DNA of 64,000 nucleotides from an uncultured Rhodospirillaceae bacterium (GTDB taxonomy: Bacteria; Pseudomonadota; Alphaproteobacteria; Rhodospirillales; Magnetospirillaceae). This document shows positions 14,256 through 21,978 of this stretch, in pieces; the first letter of the stretch is position 1, and each line of letters starts with the position of its first letter. Location: the NCBI GenBank assembly GCA_937887565.1, contig CALABS010000011.1:62001-126000 (forward strand), in the 5' to 3' direction. The position numbers were made by a program, and so were the translations under genes. The notes below the pieces were generated by a model, which was not told where the DNA came from, ran no database searches, and worked only from the letters and a program-made list of their open reading frames with translations.

Positions 14256-15098
14256 CTACAGCGGCAGCGGCGGAAACAGCCGCGACGGGGCGGCGATCTC
14301 GTCCTGGGCGACGACCAGGGCCAGTTCGCGCCGGCCGAGGCGCAGGCCCTTCTCCAGCACGCCATAGAGCGACGATACCGCCAGCGACAGCGCGTCGGGG
14401 GCCTCCTTGCCGCGCAGGGTATGGGCGAGAATCATCGCCGCCAACGCATCGCCGGCGCCGTTGACCGGCGGATCGAAGGGAAGGCGCGGCGTGCGCACGC
14501 CCCAGGCGCCGTCGGCCGTCACCGCCAGGCACAGGATCGAGTCGGCGCCGTCGACGCTGGTGACCATCGCCGCGCGCGGCCCCCGTGCCAGCACGGCGCG
14601 GGCGGCGGCGGCGCATTCGGTCGGGGTGGCAACCGGCTGGCCGGTGAGCAGACCCAACTCGAACCGGTTGGGGGTGACGATGTCGGCCGCCGGCACCAGC
14701 CGCGCAGCCAGGAATTCCGGGATGCCCGGCCGCACGTAGATCCCGGTGCCGTCATCGCCCATCACCGGATCGCACAGCACCACCGAGCCGGGCTCGCCGG
14801 CCCGCACCCGCTCGATGGCCAGCAGCGCCGCCTCGCCGGTGTCGGCGTCGCCCAGATAGCCGGTCAGGGCGCCGTCGCAGGCCGACAGCACCCCCGCCTC
14901 GTCGAGCCCGTGCACCACCTCGCGCACATGGCCGGGGTCGAGGATCTTGCCCCGCCAGCGGCCGTAGCCGGGGTGGTTGGAGAACTGCACGGTGTCCACC
15001 GGCCAGACGTCGAAGCCCAGCCGCTGCAGCGGAAACACCGCCGCCGAGTTGCCCACATGGCCGTAGGCCACGGCCGACTGGATTGAAACAATCTTCAT
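14256..15098 (-). CDS. pdxY: Pyridoxal kinase
   Basis: PdxY phosphorylates pyridoxal with ATP in vitamin B6 salvage. The 280-residue protein has the family opening KIVSIQSAVAYGHVGNSAAV, then FPLQRLGFDVWPVDTVQFSNH, VVLCDPVMGDDGTGIYVRPG, TPNRFELGLLTG, and the catalytic PVNGAGDALAAMILAH. The start is ATG 15098, which places the conserved S-x-x-A-Y-G-H-V-G-N at the usual position. About 100 bp separate its start from the PfkB-like gene's 5' end, so the two may have separate promoters. Confidence 0.95.
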   Translation of the reverse strand: MKIVSIQSAVAYGHVGNSAAVFPLQRLGFDVWPVDTVQFSNHPGYGRWRGKILDPGHVREVVHGLDEAGVLSACDGALTGYLGDADTGEAALLAIERVRAGEPGSVVLCDPVMGDDGTGIYVRPGIPEFLAARLVPAADIVTPNRFELGLLTGQPVATPTECAAAARAVLARGPRAAMVTSVDGADSILCLAVTADGAWGVRTPRLPFDPPVNGAGDALAAMILAHTLRGKEAPDALSLAVSSLYGVLEKGLRLGRRELALVVAQDEIAAPSRLFPPLPL

Positions 15099-15202
15099 GT
15101 TGACCGGCACCTATCCGAAGGAATGTTGCGCCGCAACCTTGCTTCGCGCCTGCACAATTGCTACCCTCCGCACCCTACACGCTCTGGGAGGTAAAGAACA
15201 TC

Positions 15203-16090
15203 ATGGCCACCGCAACCCGCCCCCGCCGTTCCATGCTGTACATGCCGGGCTCCAACGCCCGCGCGCTGGAAAAGGCCCGGACGCTGGCGGCCGACGCGCT
15301 GATCCTGGACCTCGAGGACGCGGTGGCCCCCGACGCCAAGGACGAGGCGCGCGCCCAGGTGGTGGCCGTGGTCAAGGCCGGCGGCTACGGCGGCCGCGAG
15401 CTGCTGGTCCGCGTCAACGGTTTGGGCACGCCATGGGGCCATGCCGACGTGGTGGCCGCCGCCACCTCGGGGGCCGACGCCATCCTGATCCCGAAGGTGG
15501 AGAGCGCCGACCTCGTGCGTCAGGTGGACGCCATCATGAGCGCCGCCGGCGCCCCCGACAACATGTCGATCTGGTGCATGATGGAGACCCCGCGCGGCAT
15601 GCTGCGGGCCGAGGAGATCGCCCAGTCCTCGCCGCGCCTGGGCGGCTTCGTCATGGGCACCTCGGATCTGGCCAAGGATCTGCACTGCGCCCACACGCCG
15701 CTGCGCCTTCCCATGATCACCAGCCTGGGCCTGTGCCTGCTGGCCGCCCGCGCCTACGGGCTGGCCTGCCTGGACGGCGTCTACCTGGACCTCAACGACG
15801 ACGCCGGCTTCGAGGCCTCCTGCGTCCAGGGCCTGGAACTGGGCTTCGACGGCAAGACCCTGATCCATCCCAAGACCATCGACGCCGCCAACCGTGTCTT
15901 CGCCCCGTCGGCGACGGAGCTGGAATGGTCGCGGAAGATCATCGCCGCCCACGCCGAGGCCGCCGCCGCCGGCAAGGGCGTGGTGGTGGTGGACGGCCGC
16001 CTGGTCGAGAACCTGCATGTGGAGAACGCCAAGAGGGTGGTGGCGCTGGCCGACCGGATCGCGGCGCTGGACGCGGATATGAAGGCGTGA
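15203..16090 (+). CDS. mcl2: HpcH/HpaI (CitE-like) enzyme, probable (3S)-malyl-CoA thioesterase
   Basis: The 295-residue protein follows a GGGAGG ribosome site. It has RRSMLYMPGSNARALEKA, DALILDLEDAVAP with the metal-binding acid, LLVRVNGLGTPWG, ILIPKVESA, MMETPRGML, FVMGTSDLAKDL, LCLLAARAYGLACLDGVYLD, and GFDGKTLIHPKTI. The MGT-x-D-L-A-K-x-L, DGVY and closing VENLHV features fit the thioesterase Mcl2 better than the lyase Mcl1, from memory of the Rhodobacter proteins. In the ethylmalonyl-CoA pathway this enzyme hydrolyses malyl-CoA to malate. The mesaconyl-CoA hydratase gene follows, supporting the pathway assignment. Confidence 0.75.
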   Translation: MATATRPRRSMLYMPGSNARALEKARTLAADALILDLEDAVAPDAKDEARAQVVAVVKAGGYGGRELLVRVNGLGTPWGHADVVAAATSGADAILIPKVESADLVRQVDAIMSAAGAPDNMSIWCMMETPRGMLRAEEIAQSSPRLGGFVMGTSDLAKDLHCAHTPLRLPMITSLGLCLLAARAYGLACLDGVYLDLNDDAGFEASCVQGLELGFDGKTLIHPKTIDAANRVFAPSATELEWSRKIIAAHAEAAAAGKGVVVVDGRLVENLHVENAKRVVALADRIAALDADMKA

Positions 16091-16125
16091 ATCGTCACCG
16101 CCGGGCCTGACCCGACGATCCATGG

Positions 16126-16148
16126 ATGCCCGGGTCGAGCCCGGGCAT
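16126..16148. repeat. Hairpin repeat of the CCCGGG-(5-14 nt)-CCCGGG class
   Basis: ATGCCCGGG and CCCGGGCAT flank TCGAG between mcl2 and mch. Reverse translation of the surrounding bases gives the peptide SCPGSTRASMDRRVRPGGDD, a familiar shadow of dispersed repeats in alphaproteobacterial genomes. A related hairpin lies at 45062-45091. Confidence 0.6.
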
Positions 16149-16168
16149 GACCGAGTTGAGGAACTGTC

Positions 16169-17224
16169 ATGACCAAGACCAATCCCGGCAATTTCTTCGA
16201 GGATTTCCGCCTGGGCCAGGAGATCCGCCACGCCACCCCGCGCACCGTGACCGAGGGCGACGTGGCGCTGTACACCGCGCTGTACGGCCCGCGCTTTGCC
16301 TTCGCCTCCTCGGCCGAATTCGCCCGCGCCTGCGGCATGCCCGGGGCGCCCTTGGACGATTTGGCCGCCTTCCACGTGGTGTTCGGCAAGACCGTGCCCG
16401 ACGTCAGCCTGAACGCCGTGGCCAATCTCGGCTATGCCGGCGGCCGCTTCGGGGTGCCGGTCCATCCCGGCGACACCCTGTCCACGGTCTCCACCGTCAT
16501 CGGGCTGAAGGAAAACTCCAACCGCAAGACCGGCGTCGTCTATGTGCGTTCGGTCGGCGGCAACCAGCGCGGCGAGATGGTGGTGGACTACGTGCGCTGG
16601 GTGATGGTCAGGAAGCGCGACGAGGCCGCCGCCGCCGAGGAGAAGGTCCCCGACCTGCCCGGCTCGGTGGCCGCCGCCGATCTGGTGGTGCCCGCGGGCC
16701 TGGACCTCACGCGCTACGACACCGTGCTGGCCGGCAGCCCGCATCTGTGGGACGACTACGCCCCGGGCGAGAAGATCGACCACGTGGACGGCACCACCAT
16801 CGAGGAGGCCGAGCACATGATGGCCACCCGGCTGTGGCAGAACACCGCCAAGGTCCATTTCAACCAGCACACCGAGGGCCAGGGCCGCTTCGGCCGCCGG
16901 CTCATCTATGGCGGCCACATCATCTCCATCGCCCGCGCCCTGTCCTTCAACGGGCTGGGCAATGCCTTCAAGGTGGCGGCCATCAACGGCGGCCGCCACA
17001 CCAACCCCACCTTCGCCGGCGACACCATCTACGCCTGGTCGGAAGTCCTGGAGAAGATGGAAATCCCCGGCCGCGCCGATGTCGGCGCGCTCCGCCTGCG
17101 CCTGGTGGCGCTGAAGAACCAGCCGGCGGCCGGCTTTCCGCTCAGGAAGGAAGACGGCAAGGAGTTCGACCCCGCCGTGGTGCTGGATTTCGACTATACC
17201 GTGTTGATGCCGCGCCGGGCGTGA
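16169..17224 (+). CDS. mch: Mesaconyl-CoA hydratase (beta-methylmalyl-CoA dehydratase)
   Basis: A 351-residue double hot-dog, MaoC-like hydratase. The opening is NPGNFFEDFRLGQEIRHATP, and then RTVTEGDVALYTALYGPRFA. Further on come FGVPVHPGDTLSTVSTVIGL, LKENSNRKTGVVYVRS, KVHFNQHTEGQGRFGRRLIY with the hydratase His, GGHIISIARALSFNGLGNA, and NPTFAGDTIYAWSEVLE. This length and the two P-G-D-T modules are those of Mch in the ethylmalonyl-CoA pathway, which interconverts mesaconyl-CoA and methylmalyl-CoA. It lies 78 bp after mcl2, with a hairpin repeat between them, so co-transcription is likely but possibly attenuated. Confidence 0.9.
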   Translation: MTKTNPGNFFEDFRLGQEIRHATPRTVTEGDVALYTALYGPRFAFASSAEFARACGMPGAPLDDLAAFHVVFGKTVPDVSLNAVANLGYAGGRFGVPVHPGDTLSTVSTVIGLKENSNRKTGVVYVRSVGGNQRGEMVVDYVRWVMVRKRDEAAAAEEKVPDLPGSVAAADLVVPAGLDLTRYDTVLAGSPHLWDDYAPGEKIDHVDGTTIEEAEHMMATRLWQNTAKVHFNQHTEGQGRFGRRLIYGGHIISIARALSFNGLGNAFKVAAINGGRHTNPTFAGDTIYAWSEVLEKMEIPGRADVGALRLRLVALKNQPAAGFPLRKEDGKEFDPAVVLDFDYTVLMPRRA

Positions 17225-17263
17225 CGGTGCGACGGCGGCCCCGGCCGGAGGCCGCCGCGACCG

Positions 17264-17494
17264 TCAGTGCACGCTGACCGGCTCCAGGTCGTGCTGTTTG
17301 ACGGCGGCGAAGGCGAGGTCGCGGGTGGGGGCAAGCCCCATATGGGTCCCGTCGGCGGCGTGGATGGACCACCCCACCTGGTCGTCGAGGGTGACGCGCT
17401 TGACGAAGGCCAGGTCGGGCATGCCCCAGATGGCCAGGTCGGCGACGGTCATATCGCGGGGCGGCCCCGCCGCCCGCTGGGTGTGTTCGGTCAT
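17264..17494 (-). CDS. DUF1150 family protein
   Basis: A 76-residue protein with VADLAIWGMPDLAFVKRVTL followed by WSIHAADGTHMGLAPTRDLA and FAAVKQHDLEPVSVH. The pattern of L-G-x-x-x-x-A-Y/F-V-K followed by a short strand and an ADG-turn is that of DUF1150, a small alphaproteobacterial family repeatedly found immediately after hsp20. It starts one codon after the hsp20 stop, so the two are translated together. Function unknown. Confidence 0.85.
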   Translation of the reverse strand: MTEHTQRAAGPPRDMTVADLAIWGMPDLAFVKRVTLDDQVGWSIHAADGTHMGLAPTRDLAFAAVKQHDLEPVSVH

Positions 17495-17495
17495 A

Positions 17496-18011
17496 TCAGG
17501 CCTCCTTTCCATGGCCGATCCGGCCCTTGGAGGGCTTGGAACCCGCCTCGGCATCCACCTCGATGGTGGCGGGGGCGAGCGATTTTCCGGCCTTGCCGGC
17601 CGCGCCCTGGATGGGGATGCTTTTCACCCGGGGCTCGGGATTGGGACGGTGCAGGTCGACGTGCAGCAAGCCATTGTCCAGATGCGCTCCGGCCACCTCG
17701 ATCCCCTCGGCCAGCACGAAGCTGCGCTGGAACTGGCGGGCGGCGATACCGCGGTGCAGGAAGATGCGCCCGCCGTCGTCCTCGGACTGGCGTCCGCGGA
17801 TGATGAGCTGGTTGTCCTCCAGCGACACGGACAGGTCGTCCATGGAGAACCCCGCCACGGCCAGGGTGATGCGCAGGCCGGTGTCGCCGATCTGCTCGAT
17901 ATTGTAGGGCGGATAGCCCTCGCCGCCGCTTTTCTGGATGCGGTCGAGCACGCGCTCGAAATGGTCGAAACCGAGCAGCAGGGGGCTGTTGAAAGCGGAC
18001 AGTCTGGTCAT
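17496..18011 (-). CDS. Small heat shock protein Hsp20 (IbpA class)
   Basis: A 171-residue chaperone. The N-terminus (FNSPLLLGFDHFERVLDRIQ) resembles IbpA/HspH. The alpha-crystallin domain runs from YPPYNIEQIGDTGLRITLAV and AGFSMDDLSVSLEDNQLIIR to HRGIAARQFQRSFVLAEGIE and AHLDNGLLHVDLHRP, with the A-x-x-x-x-G-L-L signature visible. A longer Gly/Lys-rich tail follows. Such proteins hold unfolding proteins as oligomers in the cytoplasm. The leader (18012-18140) may carry a heat-responsive RNA structure (ROSE element), but I could not confirm one. It is followed at once by the DUF1150 gene. Confidence 0.92.
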   Translation of the reverse strand: MTRLSAFNSPLLLGFDHFERVLDRIQKSGGEGYPPYNIEQIGDTGLRITLAVAGFSMDDLSVSLEDNQLIIRGRQSEDDGGRIFLHRGIAARQFQRSFVLAEGIEVAGAHLDNGLLHVDLHRPNPEPRVKSIPIQGAAGKAGKSLAPATIEVDAEAGSKPSKGRIGHGKEA

Positions 18012-18141
18012 GGCGGCGGCGTCCTCCTCGGGCATGAGCGAGCAACGATGTCATGGGCCCGGCTACCGGCACCCTCGGCGCGGCACCCCACCAGCGGCGG
18101 GCGCCCCACGCCTCACTATTTTGGACGGCCGGGAACAATCG

Positions 18142-18330
18142 TCAAGAGCGGCCCTTCACCCGGCGAACCGCCAGGACGCCCAGTACGACGGCCGAGGCGA
18201 CGGCGACCAGCACCACCAGCACCACGACGGCCGCCGCTCCCAGCACGGCCTGCAGGGTGTCCCAGAACCCGAACATCCCCACCAGGAGAGCGAGCAGCAG
18301 GATCACGACGATCGGCATCGGCGCCTCCAT
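18142..18330 (-). CDS. Short membrane protein
   Basis: A 62-residue product that is almost entirely two hydrophobic helices (MPIVVILLLALLVGMFGFWD and LGAAAVVVLVVLVAVASAVV), ending in the basic tail RRVKGRS. The second methionine (MPIVV) is an equally good start. Small two-helix proteins of this kind are common and of unknown role. High GC makes chance frames frequent, but the hydrophobic pattern and positive-inside tail support a real gene. Confidence 0.5.
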   Translation of the reverse strand: MEAPMPIVVILLLALLVGMFGFWDTLQAVLGAAAVVVLVVLVAVASAVVLGVLAVRRVKGRS

Positions 18331-18387
18331 CGATGGGTCCGAGGGCGACGGTTCCGAGGGGCAACACCGATCGGTGGCGGGATGTTC

Positions 18388-18888
18388 CTAGCGCAGTGGC
18401 TCCGACTGCACCGGAGCGCGGCCGCCATAAGGGGCGGCCGGGGCGGGGGCCGGGGCGATCGTGCCGGCCTGGCGGGGCGCGACGGTGACCAGGACGGTCG
18501 AGCCCCACAATTGCGACTTCTCGATCTGGACGGTGGCGGCGCGGTCGCCGCGGATGTAGCTCAGCACGCTGGTGCCGGCCGTGACGCTCATCACCGGCTC
18601 CCAGCCGAAGCCGGGCATCTGGGTCTGGTAGAAGGCGGTCGCTTCGGCGGCCGACCTCCCCAGCTTCATCACCACCCGCCCGGTCCAGCGGTCACGATCG
18701 GACAGGATCAGCGAGCGCTCGTTGTCCATTTCGGCGCCGGCGGGAATGGGGATGTCGGTGACCAGGCTGAACTCGACCGGCACGGTGTCACCGGCGGCGG
18801 TGGCCGGAAGCCTGGTGCTGGAGCCGCACCCCGCCGCCAGCAGGGTCGCCAATAATCCAGCCATGGTGCGGATGCGGAACGAAGTCAT
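18388..18888 (-). CDS. Predicted lipoprotein
   Basis: A 166-residue protein with a lipoprotein signal peptide ending in LATLLAAGC, so Cys at about residue 21 should be lipidated. The mature part contains VEFSLVTDIPIPAGAEMDNE, LILSDRDRWTGRVVMKLGRS, EATAFYQTQMPGFGWEPVMS and a closing Pro/Ala-rich tail. The pattern of two strands and a helix with FY-x-x-x-M-x-x-x-G-W is typical of a DUF4358-like or DUF3576-like envelope protein, but I cannot name the family. It stands alone. Confidence 0.75.
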   Translation of the reverse strand: MTSFRIRTMAGLLATLLAAGCGSSTRLPATAAGDTVPVEFSLVTDIPIPAGAEMDNERSLILSDRDRWTGRVVMKLGRSAAEATAFYQTQMPGFGWEPVMSVTAGTSVLSYIRGDRAATVQIEKSQLWGSTVLVTVAPRQAGTIAPAPAPAAPYGGRAPVQSEPLR

Positions 18889-18949
18889 ACTCCGGAAGGT
18901 ACCGCGCGGGTGCTTCCGGCACAAGCCATAGGTTGCTTGCGGCGAACCC

Positions 18950-19489
18950 TTACGGCCCGAGCGGATACTCGGCCACCGCCTCGTATTCCGCCCCCGTCCG
19001 GCCCAGGTGGCTGCGGAACAGGGTGACGTGGTCGATGACGGCGGGACCGAGGGTCAGCGGGCTGTGGGCGGCGATGAAGTCCTGCACCCGTCCGACCCGG
19101 GTATCCTTCAGCCGCGCCAGGGTGACGTGGGGGGTGAACTTGCGGGGCTCGGGGTCGAGGCCGGCGCGCACCACCGCGCTCTCCACCTTGGCCTGCAGGC
19201 GGGCCAGCTCCGGGGTCTTGTCCACCGCCGCCCACAAGGCGTGCGGCTGGCGCGAGCCGAACGTGCCGAAGCCGGTGACGGACAGCCCGACCGCCGGACC
19301 CAGGGCCGCCTCCGCCAGCGAGTCGTGGACGTCGCGCGCCAGGCCGTCCTCGACCTCGCCGACGAAGCGCAGGGTGACGTGCAGGTTGCGGGCCTCCACC
19401 CACCGCGCCCCGGGGATGCCCGCCGCCATGGACGCCAGCCGCCCGGCGACGTCGTCGGGCAGCGCCAGGCCGGCGAACAGGCGGATCAT
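18950..19489 (-). CDS. thpR: RNA 2',3'-cyclic phosphodiesterase (2H family)
   Basis: A 179-residue 2H phosphoesterase. The two catalytic motifs are clear: NLHVTLRFVGEV near residue 38 and FTPHVTLARL near residue 120. FAGLALPDD at the start and HALWAAVD in the middle are also family features. ThpR proteins open 2',3'-cyclic phosphates and can ligate tRNA halves in vitro. Its ATG overlaps the stop of the FIST gene by 4 bp, so it is the second gene of that unit. Confidence 0.9.
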   Translation of the reverse strand: MIRLFAGLALPDDVAGRLASMAAGIPGARWVEARNLHVTLRFVGEVEDGLARDVHDSLAEAALGPAVGLSVTGFGTFGSRQPHALWAAVDKTPELARLQAKVESAVVRAGLDPEPRKFTPHVTLARLKDTRVGRVQDFIAAHSPLTLGPAVIDHVTLFRSHLGRTGAEYEAVAEYPLGP

Positions 19490-20625
19490 GGCGGGTCTCC
19501 GGGCAGCACCGCCAGGACGCCGGTATAGCCGTAGAGGCGGTCGCGCGAGATCTCGCCGTTGGCGCAGAAGCCGATCACCGGGATGTCGCCCAGGCTGGCG
19601 CGGATCATCTCCATCTCGGCGCCGTCCTCGCCGAACATGTGGCGGCCGCGGGCCACGCAGGTCACGTAGATCGCGGCGCGAACCGGGCGCCCGCCGAGGC
19701 GGCGGACGACGCCGTCGAGCATGCGCCGCATATCGGCATGGGCGGCGTTGGGGTCGCGGCGCACGAACATCAGCCGCTGGCCGACCATCAGGCGCTCGGC
19801 CACCGCCAGCCATCCCTGGCGGGGGTCGATGCCGACCAGGTTGCGCACCATGTAGTCGCCGGTATCGGTGCCGGCCACCGGCAGGCCGACATGGATGTAG
19901 CCGGCGGCGCGGCGGGGGTCGCGGGCGATGAGGTCGCCGGCCTCGGCCTTGAGCACGTCCAGCGCCGGCCGTCCGTCCAGCCCCATCACCACCCCTTCCC
20001 AGGCGTCGGTCACCACGTGCTCGCGCCCCAAGGGCGTGCAGCCCTGGGTCAGGCCGGTGACCACCTCGACACGGGGCGACAGCAGCAGGCCCGACAGGCC
20101 GCCCGACACCACCGTCTCCGCCACCTGGGCCGGCGGGCCGGCCGCCGACATCAGGCCGCCGACCAGGAAGCCGTCGGCGCCCGCCGCCGCGTCGATAAGG
20201 GCGGCCAGGCCCGGATTGCGGGGATCGCCGTGGACCAGGGCCACATGCGTGCCCTCGCCGCCCAGCCGGGCGCGGACGGCCGTCACGTCCAATCCCGAGA
20301 AGCACGACGCGGCCCCCTGGGGCAGCGACCCGACCATCACCGCCAGCCCGCCGCACTCACGGTACTCGCTGGCCCCGGCCACCACGCCGGGGGCGACGCC
20401 GCCCACCCAGCGCTGGATGCGGGTGGTCTCGCGCAGGAAGGTCAGGATGCTGGGCAGGTCGCCGCCGAATCCCTCGGTGGCGTAGAGCAGTCCCAGATTG
20501 GCATCGGACGCCGCCGCCGCCACCCCCTCCAGGCAGGCCTTGGCGGCCAGCCCCCAATGGTCGGCCCGGGCATGGGCGACGGTGAAGGGCTGAGGGGCGG
20601 CGGCGGCGGGCAGGGGCTTGGTCAT
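19486..20625 (-). CDS. FIST domain sensory protein
   Basis: A 379-residue soluble protein. The FIST N-domain runs from NLGLLYATEGFGGDLPSILT to HGDPRNPGLAALIDAAAGAD and GLLLSPRVEVVTGLTQGCTP. The C-domain contains IARDPRRAAGYIHVGLPVAG, ALVTCVARG-type IYVTCVARGRHMFGEDGAEM, and GDIPVIGFCANGEISRDRLY-GYTGVLAVL. The G-x-x-x-x-G-E-I ending is characteristic. FIST domains are thought to sense small ligands such as amino acids, usually fused to or near signalling proteins; none is adjacent here. It follows the esterase gene with a 4-bp overlap. Confidence 0.87.
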   Translation of the reverse strand: MTKPLPAAAAPQPFTVAHARADHWGLAAKACLEGVAAAASDANLGLLYATEGFGGDLPSILTFLRETTRIQRWVGGVAPGVVAGASEYRECGGLAVMVGSLPQGAASCFSGLDVTAVRARLGGEGTHVALVHGDPRNPGLAALIDAAAGADGFLVGGLMSAAGPPAQVAETVVSGGLSGLLLSPRVEVVTGLTQGCTPLGREHVVTDAWEGVVMGLDGRPALDVLKAEAGDLIARDPRRAAGYIHVGLPVAGTDTGDYMVRNLVGIDPRQGWLAVAERLMVGQRLMFVRRDPNAAHADMRRMLDGVVRRLGGRPVRAAIYVTCVARGRHMFGEDGAEMEMIRASLGDIPVIGFCANGEISRDRLYGYTGVLAVLPGDPP

Positions 20626-21261
20626 TTCGGCAACACGCTTTCGACCACGGGGAGAATGCGGCGGACGATGACGGCGACCCCCTCGGCGGTGGGATGCAGG
20701 CCGTCGGAAAGATTGAGCTTGCTGTCCTTGGCGACTCCGTCCAGGAAGAAGGGATAATGCGCCACATCGTGCTTGTCGGCCAGCCGGCGATAAATGGCGT
20801 TGAACGTCCTTCCATACTCCGGCCCCCAGTTGGCCGGCGCCACCATCCCGGCCAGCACCACCCGCACGCCCTGGCCCTTCAGGCGGGTCAGGATGGCGTC
20901 GAGGTTGCGGAAGGCCTGGTCCGGATCGAGGCCGCGCAGGGCGTCGTTGGCGCCCAGCTCGACGATGGCCACCTGGGGATCGTCCCCCAGCGCCCAGTCC
21001 AGCCGCGCCAGTCCGCCGGCGGTGGTGTCCCCGGAAACGCCGGCATCGATCACCCGCACGTCGTGGCCTTTTGCCCGAAGCGCCCGTTCCAACTGCGGCG
21101 CGAAGCCTTGCCCGGCCGGCAGGCCGTAGCCGGCGGTCAGCGAATCGCCCAGGGCGAGGATGCGGGTTTCGGCCGCCGCCATCCCCGTGCCAAAGTTGAC
21201 AAGGAGAACCAGGGCGCCATATGCGACCCACCGGACCACCCCCGAGAAAGCGCTTCCCCAC

Positions 21262-21263
<2 letters not shown>
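20622..21263 (-). CDS. tesA: SGNH-family esterase/lysophospholipase (TesA-like)
   Basis: With the ATG at 21263 the product is 213 residues with an N-terminal hydrophobic export segment (VVRWVAYGALVLLVNFGTGM) and mature start near AAAETR. The four SGNH blocks are present: LALGDSLTAGYG (Ser), GVSGDTTAGG, ELGANDALRG (Asn) and SDGLHPTAEG (Asp-x-x-His). Such periplasmic enzymes hydrolyse thioesters, lysophospholipids and aryl esters. Its ATG and the ATG of the divergent ABC gene share the four bases CATG. A downstream GTG would be an alternative start. It overlaps the FIST gene by 4 bp. Confidence 0.9.
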
Positions 21264-21974
<711 letters not shown>

Positions 21975-21978
<4 letters not shown>

